Shown: in pieces, positions 36,201 through 47,400 of the stretch
How the letters are laid out: every line of letters begins with the position of its first letter
Numbering within the stretch: the stretch's first letter is position 1
NCBI RefSeq assembly: GCF_963678635.1
Contig: NC_087066.1
Coordinates: forward strand, 44,439,624-44,503,623
Source: Symsagittifera roscoffensis
Taxonomy: Eukaryota > Xenacoelomorpha > Acoela > Convolutidae
Direction: 5' to 3'
Length of the DNA stretch: 64,000 nt
Made by a program: the position numbers and the translations under genes
Notes under the pieces: generated by a model
What the model was told of the DNA's origin: nothing
The model's database searches: none
The model's input: only the letters and a program-made list of their open reading frames with translations

Positions 36201-38013
36201 GTCCGTATACGCGACATGTCATGTATCATTATTGAAAAATGATCATAAATTTTAAACTGGCCTAAGGTCTAACGATATCCTCTCAGACTTGAAGCTCAGT
36301 CGTAAACTATTCGATAACTGTCTTTCTAATCAAAATCCTGAAACCAAATAATTTTTCCGACAACTTTGCGAAGTGGGAGAAAACTATGGCGTAAAGCTTT
36401 TTCCAGCTGACGTTGACTACTTATAAGACAGCTCGTAGAGGGGGTCAAAAGGTTTTTTGGCGCTGTCTCAGTGTCAGGAAACGTTAAAATACTATGTTTT
36501 TCAGACAATGATTTTGCCAGACTGCAAAGTTCAGAATATATTTCCAATCTAATTGAACAAAAAGGGAATAGTATAAATGCCAAATCATGATTTAAGTCGC
36601 GCAATTTTGTTACGAAAATTACTGTGTGTAAGTTACGAAAGCCTTTTTGCTCTTCAAAACACTTGTTTACAGAAACTTATGATAAGAATTTTAAATTTAC
36701 TTCAAAAAGTTTCAAATTGTTTTCATGTCCCAAACCTAAATTTCATAGTTTTATAAGTTAAGCTGCTGTTGGTTTTTTTTTCATTTGTGTTTTCAATTTG
36801 ATTCCAAATTAGAACTGATTTTCCAATTAAGAAACAATGAAACCAGTAGTATTTCAGCTTAAGGTCAGATGAATATTCAAATTTTCCTCTGATACAAATG
36901 ATAATGTTTGTTTCGTTGTTGAACCGCTGAAAAATTTTGCTGGGCAGTGCAAATGGCTTATTACTAAAGCGTCAACCAAAAGTTACCGTTTTTCCATTGT
37001 CCGCGGATTTTTTATCAGTTGTAATGCTTTGATTCCGCAAGCTTTTCTTAAATATAAATTTAACCACCTTCCACTTTTTGTCTAATTGTTCGTTTTAAGA
37101 TATAGTCATTTTTGTATAGGTTGAAAATCAGGGGTTTTAAAATTGTATCTTGTGGTACACCTTGGCGGAGTGAGATCCAATTGGATTCTGTAACATTTTT
37201 TAAAAAATTACGTACTTGGAACAATCTGTGCCATTAGATAATTTTTCAAAGTGTTGCTATTTTAGATTACCGTTTCCAATGACCTGTTGTATTCAGTTAC
37301 CAGAGTATTTTGGCGATACAGAGATTTTCGTGTATGTTGCATACCAGGCCAAAACATACGAGCGAAATTACATAGAAACAGTATATGGTTAGTACCGATT
37401 TAAATGCACGAAAGATACTACAAAAAGGTAAGAAAACTCCTCCGTAAGAAAGTGTCTAATAAAGCAAAAATATACCAGAGATGGATTCATAGTGAAAGAT
37501 AATTGAAATTTGGTTGAAGAAAAGTCTCAACGATTAACTTTCCAAATAATGACTGGCCAGGTTAATAGGGGGAGGGGAGGTGGGAGAGGGGACTCTAAAC
37601 AACGTTTTGTTACCAATTTATGGTATCCATTTTTTTGTTCAACTATCCCTGAAGTTATCGTAACGGCCTTTCTGAAATTCTATACTTTAGAAATTCAATT
37701 TTTGAATTTCGAGCTCTGCTTCGAAACAGAGCATTCTGGGGTTTCCGTTTTTCCAACAATTTCACTTTTTTCAGAGGCGATGAACCAGTCTTGCTATCGA
37801 GGTCAAAAACTGTCCAACTTCCAAGGATGTGGAGAGAAGTTGGAGGCATTCTACAGCTGTAAGTGAAAACCATAGAAACCTTTTTACTGTGGAAAGTCCT
37901 CAAGATGACTGTTTTTTTTTGTCTTAGATCTGGCCACTTTATTTCTGGCCATGGACATGCTGATGTTTCTGCTCGCGTTCACAACTGTGATTTTGATGCC
38001 CGTCGCAGTGTGA
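24276..38013 (+). CDS. Four-transmembrane protein, five exons, about 219 residues
   Basis: Exons 24276-24415, 26393-26520, 31341-31562, 37775-37858 and 37928-38013 join in phase (660 bases including TGA). The N-terminus (MTSSSASRRMRPSLYYDESE...) is cytoplasmic-looking. Transmembrane helices: TM1 in exon 2 (VVCWVALVSWYLLV), TM2 across the exon 2/3 junction (ATASIVSVGA into ALGALASAMMFFF), TM3 in exon 3 (ILLVFCIGFSLCALV), and TM4 in exon 5 (YLATLFLAMDMLMFLLAF). The loop before TM4 has two cysteines and GCGEKLEAF, resembling the end of a tetraspanin large loop. However, no CCG motif is present, the loop is short and the TM2-TM3 turn is long, so I leave the family open. The exon 2 acceptor is the weakest splice site. 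Expected at the plasma membrane or an internal membrane. Confidence 0.65.
24661..24734 (+). repeat. 37-bp tandem repeat, two copies
   Basis: A 37-bp unit beginning AATGCCATTTTTTATATTA occurs at 24661-24697 and again at 24698-24734 with one or two changes. Intronic. Confidence 0.8.
25241..25675 (+). mobile_element. LINE reverse transcriptase relic
   Basis: A frame encodes ATLDLSETFDMV (RT motif A) and, after one frameshift near 25590, GVLQGSFLSPTFYLF (RT motif B). Order and spacing are those of non-LTR retrotransposon RTs. No endonuclease part is seen. It lies in intron 1 of the four-transmembrane gene. Confidence 0.75.
26792..26868 (+). repeat. 20-bp tandem repeat, about four copies
   Basis: GAAATATAGCCATTTTGTTG is repeated nearly perfectly without spacers, with the last copy partial. 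A minisatellite in intron 2 of the four-transmembrane gene. Confidence 0.85.
28199..28717 (+). repeat. Tandem duplication, unit about 260 bp
   Basis: Copies at about 28199-28457 and 28458-28717 share AAGCGAGACAAAAC at the start, CTTATGCGACAACCCCAGA in the middle and ACATGATTTATCAATGTC at the end, with roughly 15-20% visible differences. Non-coding. Confidence 0.75.
29220..29645 (+). mobile_element. LINE reverse transcriptase relic
   Basis: Encodes, in pieces, SGVPQD (motif B), SLNDLPRMCFFANDTSLNG (IND-L followed by the FADD-type catalytic box, here FAND), then LNANKFGLNIGKT (the post-catalytic 'W..NKL.LN..KT' region). Stops and frame changes show decay. Its sequence differs from the 25.2-kb relic, so it is probably a different element. 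Confidence 0.75.
30056..30130 (+). repeat. tRNA-like SINE head
   Basis: TGGCGCAGAGGGGG fits the pol III A box (TRGYNNARNGG). A degraded B box (GGTTTGATTTT) follows about 45 bases later. No clean tRNA fold. Confidence 0.4.
30745..31192 (+). mobile_element. MITE of the 'CAGGRGCGGAT' family
   Basis: Internal landmarks shared with 51233-51627 in the same order are a GTCGAC-type block, 'GAGCTCT', a 'GTATATTGGCGCCGAA' block, 'GGGGGACT-TTTGGT', 'GGTCCAATCCC' and an end reading TCCGCTCCTG, the reverse complement of the family's terminal CAGGAGCGGA. The left end is eroded. It lies in intron 2 of the four-transmembrane gene. Confidence 0.6.
32098..33112 (+). mobile_element. Cluster of partial 'CAGGRGCGGAT' MITEs
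   Basis: At least three pieces of the family lie here: about 32098-32350, 32380-32665 and 32820-33112. Repeated landmarks are CTTTGCATGCGCCGCAGA and the like, 'AAAACAGGG-TTTTTTAGTGCTTT', 'CTCGGAAAGTCAATTT', 'CCTCGAG' and an 'ATCAGGAGCGGATTTAG' end followed by a G run. Short frames in these copies are by-products of the repeat. Confidence 0.6.
34700..35165 (-). mobile_element. LINE reverse transcriptase relic
   Basis: The minus strand reads VDVLQGSTLGSLLFIIFIND, the RT motif B plus the conserved 'LLF..FIND' that precedes the catalytic box. Flanking frames are broken. Intron 3 of the four-transmembrane gene, opposite orientation. Confidence 0.7.
36880..37210 (-). mobile_element. LINE reverse transcriptase relic
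   Basis: The minus strand around 37080-37195 reads LRQGVPQDTILKPLIFNLYK, again RT motif B with the following 'L.FNLY'. It differs from the 34.7-kb relic. An open minus frame at 36326-36604 may be its downstream part, but it shows no motif. Confidence 0.55.
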
Positions 38014-38488
38014 ATTGCTAGAAGTGGCAAATTTTTATTTGATGTAAAGATTTTAGAAGACATCGATGTTTAACTGGAAGTCTTAATACCTCGCTACTCA
38101 AAACTATGATTTTTTTTTCAAATGTCGAAATTTGTCATTAAGTTAATTGCAGAAACGTACTTCTTGAAAATTGTTGAGACATTATATATGATGATCTGCT
38201 TTTTGATTGAAAGAGAGAGTCCTAATAAAAATGTTTACAACTATAATAAATCGCGATATTCTTCAATGAGCTTTCAGCATCGTATTTGATGATTTAAACC
38301 GACGCTCAGAAGTACCTTATCAGTAATTTGCTGATTAAACCTTAAAATTTTCCCGCCGCTTTAAATCTTCTTTAATGCTTTGAAGCAAATATATCTATAA
38401 CAACTCTTACAGAGCTCTAAAAGTCTCTACTAACTGTCAACTTTGAGTTCCGTTTTTATTGTAGAAAAAATATACGTTTCATTCATAA
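38014..38488. other. Intergenic gap
   Basis: Only 475 bp separate the stop of the four-transmembrane gene from the first ATG of the CXC gene on the same strand. It includes AATAAA-like sequences (about 38224 and 38246). No TATA element is evident. It must hold both the end of one transcript and the start of the next. Confidence 0.5.
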
Positions 38489-41400
38489 ATGGCAGTCAAG
38501 TATGAACAATCGTTTTGTCACGATCCCTTGTTACGTGACTTCTACGACCTTTCTGGCTTTCGTTCACATACTGCGAATCCATTTAGTTCCCAAACGTATA
38601 TTAAAATGGAGCCCGAAAGCTCAAATTGCTCGGCATCCGTCTCAGTAGATGTCCCAAACCCGATGGACGTTCGTGCGAGCAAAATGGGGAAGCAATGTTT
38701 CCTGGTGTACAAATTGGACTTACCTACAGGTGCTCTGAGCAACCCCCGTCTAACTCATGTAAGTTCTAATTAAACTAAATTAAATCATCGCAACCACTCA
38801 TTATAGTCAGCAAACAGGCATTATGAAGGTAAGAGGCAAAGCGTTATAAGAACGCTGTTTATTTTTCCCATATCAGCGCTTCGGTGTTAAGTTCAGACTT
38901 GGTAATGTTGTCGATTCATGATAACGTGCACGGCCATTATTATGGCATTGAGAACACTCAGACAGGCAGTGGTCCAACCGAGGGCAGTTCCCCAGTCCGA
39001 GTCCAGACCCTCAGACTCCAGTTTGTCCGTTTTAGCCTGGAACACCGCCAGGCCAATGAATAGCAAAGAGGCTGAAACCAGGATAAAAGTAAAATTTCGC
39101 TTTTGATAAAAAAAATATGCATAAAAAATGATCACTCAATCACATCCCGCAACCAAAAGTGAAGGCCTCACTCTCCCTAGTGTACAAATTAAGCGCAAAC
39201 TAAGCTTTTTACCCTCTAAGTTACCTTTAATGTACATAATGAATAAAATTTACTTCAATTCTCAGCAAAGTTTTTACATAGTCCAAGAAAAATGATCAAA
39301 GCTACCCCCTAAGAAGTTATCAATATTTGGCTTCAAAGGCTAACATCCGGGTCTGAAAATGCCAGTTTTTCTCATCTGCACCAAGTTTTGAATGGTAGTA
39401 AACTCTTCCTCCAATAAGCGGAGTAAAAAAGTTGTTCATGCGACGTGATACATGCAGGCGTGAAACAAATAATTAGGTGAAAAATTACTAAACTGTTACT
39501 TACTGCTATTTACTTTTTCACGCGGATTGAAAGATTTAGTGCAGATGCAAAAATCTGGCATCTTCAGACCCGGATTACATTGTTAAGTCTCTTAAACCAG
39601 ATATTGATAGTTACATTGGGCGTAGCTCTGATCATTTGCTCCAATGTACCGAAAAAATTGCCAAAATTTGAAGAAAAGTTTGTTTAAAATGGACAATTGA
39701 AAAGGAATTTTAGAGAGTCAAAACAAGAATTTGCGCTTAATTCCGAGTAAAACTATTTTGAAACATTCTTTTTCAATATTCATCCAGTTCTCTCTAAATT
39801 AAACGAAAAAATTTTCGGTCTAATTGAGCAATATAGGCGCAAATATACACTCAGACTTTTCCAAAAAGCGCATAGGCAATAAGAGAAACTGTTTTATCGA
39901 AAGAAAGTTCATAGAAAAACTCTTTGAAAACCTCGAAATTCCCGAAAGAAATTCCCACTCGCCAATGATCCGAAAAAAACTACTGATCCAGTTCTCTCTA
40001 AATAGGAGAATAAAAAAGCTCCAATAAGCAATTCTAACAATTGAAACAGCTTTAACGTATTTTTTCTTAAAAATTTGAAAAAAAAATGTTCATAACAATT
40101 AAGTCTATTTTTTTTATTGTCTTTGAGCTAATTTTCACTTTTCCAATGATCTGTTGGCTATGTTCTGGTTTCGCAATTGCTGTATTTTAGCTTTTTAGTG
40201 CACATTGAATTCTGGACAACTCGAATTTTTGGACGAATTCTTTGTCAATTTTTAAGGTTTTTTGTTTTAGTTTTGATATCATAAAGACTAAATTGAACCA
40301 TTTTTATAGCATGGGCTGTTTAACTTGTTTCGAAGCACCATTGGTTATTTGTTTTCTTTAATGATATTTTTGATATCAAATTTCTAATTGATATCCCTGT
40401 TTTGGCTCAGGAAAAACGAAAAACGATTAGTTCACAACTGTTACTAAGTACTCTGCTAGAATTTTTTCAAATTTTGAAACTTGTTGGTACAATATAGAAA
40501 AATCTTGTTACAAAAGTTGAGCCAATGTTGGTAAAATATGGGTACAATTAGTTGAAATAGTACATAATGTATATTTGTAATGATAAATTAGGTTCCAAAT
40601 AATTTTTTAAGAGTCGATTAACGTACGAAAAAGTTGTCAATCATAACTTATCAAATTGTCGTATCAGAAAATTGCCCAAATTATATAAATAGCTTTGCAT
40701 TTCTTGAATCTTGTTCAACTGGTTCTAGGCTATGTTATAGATTTGTTTGATTCTAATATGGATTTTTAATTGTTGTTAAGGGAGTGTCATTTTGTTTTAA
40801 ATGAACGCTGAAGAATACTGTCTGAAAAATTGGTCACGCGAAGTTTTGATTTTTCGTCTTTTTATTTGTGATTTGTTTTTCAAATACAATGCAGTTCCAT
40901 TGTTTGAAAGGAAGGCAAAATTCACTATCGATCAACAAAAGTGTATTTTTTTCTAACCAATGGTCCACAAAAAAAAGTCTATGGTATCCTGGGCTCTTTT
41001 TCTCTTCCCCAAACCTGCAAGCTTTTATCAATGATTTTTTAAGAGCAATGAACGTAGTTCATTGTATAACCAAAGTTATATAGATTTTGAAGATTTATTT
41101 GTGATTTATAGGAAAAAATCTTAAAATTTAATCACGCTCAGTTTTGGTAATTCACGGTATGACTTTTTTAAAAAAAATTTAGTTTAATTCTTTTTTACTA
41201 GGAAGGTATTATCCACCATCGAACAGTAAAAGTGTAAAAGTCACGAAAAACATAATAGATTATAAGACTTCCCAGCCAAATGAAATAATTACATATTGAT
41301 TCAATATTCTCAAATTGGTACGAGTAAGACAAAAAATTGTCAGCCGTACAAAGTTCTAGAAATTCAGTGCGCTTTAAGACATCTACTTTTTTCTTCGAAA

Positions 41401-44400
41401 ATCAAAAGTTGAGATTTAAGAGTATTGAACGTAGTGAAGACTCTTATATAATTTTTGCTGTTTTTTTTTCAGGAAAAGGCTTAAAATATTGATGCACTCA
41501 GGTATATGTTCTTTTTTGAGTTCAATTGAAAATCAGCTACTGAAAATGACGTAATAACTAGCACTCTTTAAATACGAACTTGGAAATGGCGCAAGAAATT
41601 CCCACTCGCCAATGATCCGAAAAAACCTACTGATCCAGTTCTCTCTAAATAAGAGAATAAAAAAGCTCCAATAAGCAATTCTAACAATTGAAACAGCTTT
41701 AACGTAATTTTTCTTGAAAATTTGAAAAAAAAATGTTCATAACAATTAAGTCTATTTTTTTTTATTGTCTTTGAGCTAGATTTCACTTTTCCAATGATCT
41801 GTTGGCTATGTTCTGGTTTCGCAATTGCTGTACTTTAGTTTTTTAGTGCACATTGAATTCTGGACAACTTGAATTTTTGGACGAATTCTTTGTCAATTTT
41901 TAAGGTTTTTTGTTTTAGTTTTGATATCATAAAGACTAAATTGAACCATTTTTATAGCATGGGCTGTTTAACTTGTTTCGAAGCACAATTGGTTATTTGT
42001 TTTCTTTAATGATATTTTTGATATCAAATTTCTAATTGATATCCCTGTTTTGGCTCAGGAAAAACGAAAAACGATTAGTTCACAACTGTTACTAAGTACT
42101 CTGCTGGAATTTTTTCAAATTTTGAAACTTGTTGGTACAATATAGAAAAATCTTGTTACAAAAGTTGAGCCAATGTTGGTAAAATATGGGTACAATTAGT
42201 TGAAATAGTACATAATGTATATTTGTAATGATAAATTAGGTTCCAAATAATTTTTTAAGAGTCGATTAACGTACGAAAAAGTTGTCAATCATAACTTATC
42301 AAATTGTCGTATCAGAAAATTGCCAAAAATATATAAATAGCTTTGCATTTCTTGAATCTTGTTCAACTGGTTCTAGGCTATGTTATAGATTTGTTTGATT
42401 CTAATATGGATTTTTAATTGTTGTTAAGGGAGTGTCATTTTGTTTTAAATGAACGCTGAAGAATACTGTCTGAAAAATTGGTCACGCGAAGTTTTGATTT
42501 TTCGTCTTTTTATTTGTGATTTGTTTTTCAAATACAATGCAGTTCCATTGTTTGAAAGGAAGGCAAAATTCACTATCGATCAACAGAAGTGTATTTTTTT
42601 CTAACCAATGGTCCACAAAAAAAAGTCTATGGTATCCTGGGCTCTTTTTCTCTTCCCCAAACCTGCAAGCTTTTATCAATGATTTTTTAAGAGCAATGAA
42701 CGTAGTTCATTGTATAACCAAAGTTTTATAGATTTTAAAGATTTATTTGTGATTTATAGGAAAAAATCTTAAAATTTAATCACGCTCAGTTTTGGTAATT
42801 CACGGTATGACTTTTTTTTAAAAAAAAATTAGTTTAATTTTTTTTTACTTGGCAGGTATTATCCACCATCGAACAGTAAAAGTGTAAAAGTCACGAAAAA
42901 CATAATAGATTATAAGACTTCCCAGCCAAATGAAATATTTACATATTGATTCAATGTTCTCAAATTGGTACGAGTAAGACAAAAAATTGTCAGCCGTACA
43001 AAGTTCTAGAAATTCAGTGCGCTTTAAGACATCTACTTTTTTCTTCGAAAATCAAAAGTTGAGATTTAAGAGTATTGAACGTAGTGAAGACTGTTATATA
43101 ATTTTTTGCTGATTTTTTTTTCAGGAAAAGGCTTAAAATATTGATGCACTCAGGTATATGTGCTTTTTTTGAGTTCAATTGAAAATCAGCTACTGAAAAT
43201 GACGTAATAACTAGCGCTCTTTAAATACGAACTTGGAAATGGCGCAAAAAAACGTTATCGATTTCTAGTCTCGAAAGTGGAAATTATTACATAGATTTTC
43301 AGCGGAATAAAAATTTTACCTGTTGATCGAGTTTTCTCAAGGGTTAATGTTATCAAAAAAGCACCAATCATAAATCGTTTTTGAAATTCAAAGAGCTTAA
43401 AGGCAACCATTTTTTTCTTTGAAATTCGAAAGTTGATATTTTGTAAACAATGTCTGTTTTTTTGTTTTTTTTTGTGTTCATTATTCTTTCCAAATGTCAC
43501 TTGGCTATGTGATTAGTAAATCAAGAATGAGCACTGTTTGCCAGTATTTCAACAACCCCTTTTTCATGCTTTGTTATTGTTTTCTTGTTTTTTAACCATT
43601 TTTTGCAAAATAAATTTGAAGCTTTTACAGAATGTATTATAAAATTTTTGAGTTTTATATATTTTTTCAGTCTTAATGAGCAAATTTATCTGAATTTTGT
43701 TTTGGTACTTTGTTTGAAGTAAAGCGTTGAAAAAATTTATGTTTTTTTCTTTGGCTTCCTCAATTTCTAAGTTAACATCTGTCGACTAATTTTTGAATCA
43801 TTTTGCTTGTACTTTGAGGGCTTGAATTTTTTAAAGTGCTATTTTCTGCATTTTCAACGACTAAGTGGCTCGATATTATTTGCAGATGCATCAACTTGTA
43901 ATGTTAATGGCTCAATTTTTTTTGTTCAAATGTTCCAGATTTTTTCTTTCCATTTTCTTCTGCACGAAGTTGCCCCTAACTGGAAAAATAAAAGAAGACT
44001 CTGACGCATAAATTTGTAAAAATGAAACTTTGATTTTGATGAATTGGTTTTGGTTTGCCACTTTGATGCTTTTGTTTTCTCAACTCTGTTAAAACCTGTA
44101 CTCATTTTATAATTTTTTTTTGTTCCGTTAAAAATTTCCAGATATCAAATCCTTTTCGAATTGCTGTTGTTTACATTATATTTTCAAACTTGGAATTGCT
44201 GGTATCCGATCATATTTTTTCGTTATCATAAAGTCTGCTTCTCAAGTCACGCGAAGCTGGACTTTGCCTCAGTGTTTTTTGGTTCAACCTATTGAAAAAT
44301 TAGGTTCGAAAAACTGACCCTGAATGATGGAGAATACGAGTGCGACAAATATGAACAGCTTTCGATCCTCTTCATTGATGACCATGCATGTGATCAGTCC

Positions 44401-47400
44401 CAGCATGAGAAGTATGACGAGACAGAGGGCCACCCCGCATACAAAGAACACCTGTGTGAATGTGTGGTAGCCTAGAACAGGTTGAACAAGTTATAAAGTG
44501 TAGTCGCTGAGGATGATGTCACATGTCTGAGCCCAGAAAAATAACCAATAAATGCATGTAATTTTTAACCAGAAACAGAAACCGTGAAGAGCTGAACGCC
44601 CCAAATGATGGTCCTTTCTCTCGTAGATAATGAGTCGAATTAATGAGAATTGAGTCAAAGTTTTGCTGCCAAAAAGGCGAATATATGCATAATAGCTATT
44701 TCAAGGCTCTGCTACTGTTGTTATTTGCAATTTTTTGACCCCATTTTGACCTTTGTTACGTCTGTAGCTCGTTTCTAGTTTGACCCTAATTCGACCATCA
44801 GACCAAAATCGGGTGCTTATTTTTGGTCTGGAAAATTGTCTGTTCGATCGAATTCGGTTTGATTATATTTCAGGTGAAAATAAATAATTATGATTCAAGA
44901 AGTGTTCATGGCCAAATGAAAGTCGTGATTCAGCCTTTGGGGCTTAAACTAAATGGGTTTGATGAACGTATGGCCTCGAACTGTCAAGCGAACTGAGAAC
45001 AAATTTTAAACTATGATAACTATTTTAAACTAACTATCTTAAACTATAACTATTTTAAAGTATAACTATTTTAAAGAACAACTATTTTAAACTATAACTA
45101 TACCTTCGACGTCGACAATGTCGCGTATGTCGTAGCACTTGGCACTGTATGTCTGCGACTGGTACTTAAAGCAGTACTCCCACAGGCCATAGTGGTATGT
45201 CCTCGCATCCACCCAGTGGGTCCCACAGATGGCACACAAGCCCATACCCAAAGTGGCCACTGCTATGCATGCAGTGGCATATAGTGTCGCCTCCGCAAAT
45301 ATCTGCATTGCTGTCAATTTTTTCCACTCCTAGCTCAAAACTCGACAATATAGTAGTTCTCGATTATTGAATTTGCTTTCAGTTAAAATAATATAGATTT
45401 AAAGCCACTTAGACGCTTTTACTAACAGCAAATAATGGTTTATTTTTAACACTGGCAAGTTTATGTGTTCTGTTGAAAATTTTCAACTTTGGTTAGACCA
45501 GTTTTAATATGAAGTTGATATATAGATCGATGTTCAGAAGACTTGATAACTGTTTTTTATTTTTGATTGTGACGTAAATGGTTAAAAGTTTGCTGAATTT
45601 GACAGCAATTGAATTCAATATGAGCACCAATTGTTAGCTGATGATAGCAGCAGCAAATAATAGTATCACATATCATATTATCATCTACACGGAAAGTTTT
45701 TTTTGAAAACACCGCTCAGGAAAAATCTTCAAATCTTTGATCATCGTCAAATGTCATGAAAATTTTGGGTTCTCTCGTTTCTCAACCTCTGCTATTCGTA
45801 CTAACAAATATTCGCCCCTCCATGAACTAATCCAATGGGTAAACAAACACGAAGACTAATGTTGTATCGGACTTCCCCTTTCGCAAAGGGGGCAATTGTT
45901 GATTTTTATGCTTTGCGTGAACGCGTGAAGTACAGCGTGAAAAATGGAAGAAATGCACTGAGCAAGCTCTGAATCAATCTTGATTTCTTCAAACTAGAGC
46001 TAACTATTCTGAGGGGCGCGGTAGTGAAGTGGTAAAGCCTCCGCATCTTATTTTAAAGGTCGGATGTTCGAGACCCACCATGATTCGCGTTCGTAGCCTG
46101 CGAATGTGGCATCATTGCCCAGACAAAAATAAAACCAAAAAATTTGCACGTAGTTCTTATCGATGGACTGAGTAGAACAGAAGTTATCTGTTAGGAGCTG
46201 TCTTAACTCCAATGTTAGTTTTCACTTACCTAAACATAGTTTTCCATAGGCGTTGCTGTACATGCCCTACAATGAAGTGGTTCACATGATCCCGAAGACA
46301 TTGCTGGTGGACCTGGACTGTGGCAGTGACTGGACCCACTGGACCCACAACCCCAAGTTCGTCATCAACCCAGAGTGCAACACTGTCATGTTATTACACC
46401 CCGACAACAAGTTCTCACACATTGCACTACCAGGTATTGCAAAATATAGTGATTTTGTCTAGTTTAGTTTTCAAAATTCCTTGTAGAGATAAACAGTTAT
46501 AACAAATTTTGTGACAATTAATCGAATCAGGATTGGTATTTAATCATAGTCAAGATTTTGTCAGCAAAAATCGAAACGATGATAATTTACTTTTATGGAC
46601 ATTTGAGAGCAAAATAATTGGAAGTTTGTTGCCGGAAAAAATCCATGGGACCGCCGGAATACTCCGACATTTCCCGTTTTGCAAGAACACTATGGTTTAT
46701 CGTATCAGATGCATTTCTTTAGACGGCATAAGATAATTAATAATTAATTTTTAATCAATAAACAAATCCGCTCGCGCTATGAAGAACACTTGTTACATGC
46801 TGTAAACCTATAGTATTCGTTATATTGGGTTACTTCAGGTTCTTAAGAGGTTTCTGCTTAACTGATTTCAGGAAGTCAGCAGTCAGATGAGAAGGACCAC
46901 TGTGACAATTTAGGAAGACCGCTTCCCATCCCCATCAAACGGAGACCAAGTGAGTGACTATCACTGATAACAGCAATAGTTTATTTCTACGCCTGAAGTA
47001 ATTCAAAAGTGGTCTCTCAAAGTGGTCTCTGTTCTTATTTCAATGTTGTAAGCTGGACCAGGTGCCAAATGGAGGAATATGTGTTTTCGCAACCTGGACA
47101 TCTACCTTCTCATGGTCGGCTCCTGGTGTGTAAGTAGAGTGACGCTTTTCGGCTCTTTTTCATCCCCCACCCCCCCCCCCCCCGCAATTGAAACGACTGT
47201 TCACATTGTCCAATTTTTATGAAAATTGACATGCAGACTAATGAGGCCATGAAAAACATATTTGGTCTGCATAAGTAACCTAGTAAAACCACTCGTTAAA
47301 CCATAAAAAAGATGCTCGTGTGAAGTGGGGGAAAAGGAAAAAGAGCCTGCTTTTCAGTTGATTTTTGAATATATCTTTAATTATTTGGCAGTAGTTAAAC

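Larger units (their letters stand above)
31563..37774. other. Intron 3 of the four-transmembrane gene
   Basis: A 6.2-kb intron. Apart from the MITE cluster (32098-33112) and two minus-strand LINE relics listed separately, it is AT-rich sequence without recognised features. Confidence 0.5.

Noticed and set aside
40834-42731. Paired identical short frames at 40834-41083 and 42482-42731 as a duplicated gene
   Set aside because: They lie in the 1647-bp tandem duplication of a non-coding dispersed repeat, overlap on both strands and have no motif.
46013-46086. Functional tRNA gene
   Set aside because: A and B boxes are good, but the 5' and 3' ends do not form an acceptor stem and the anticodon arm is irregular. 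Kept only as a tRNA-like SINE.
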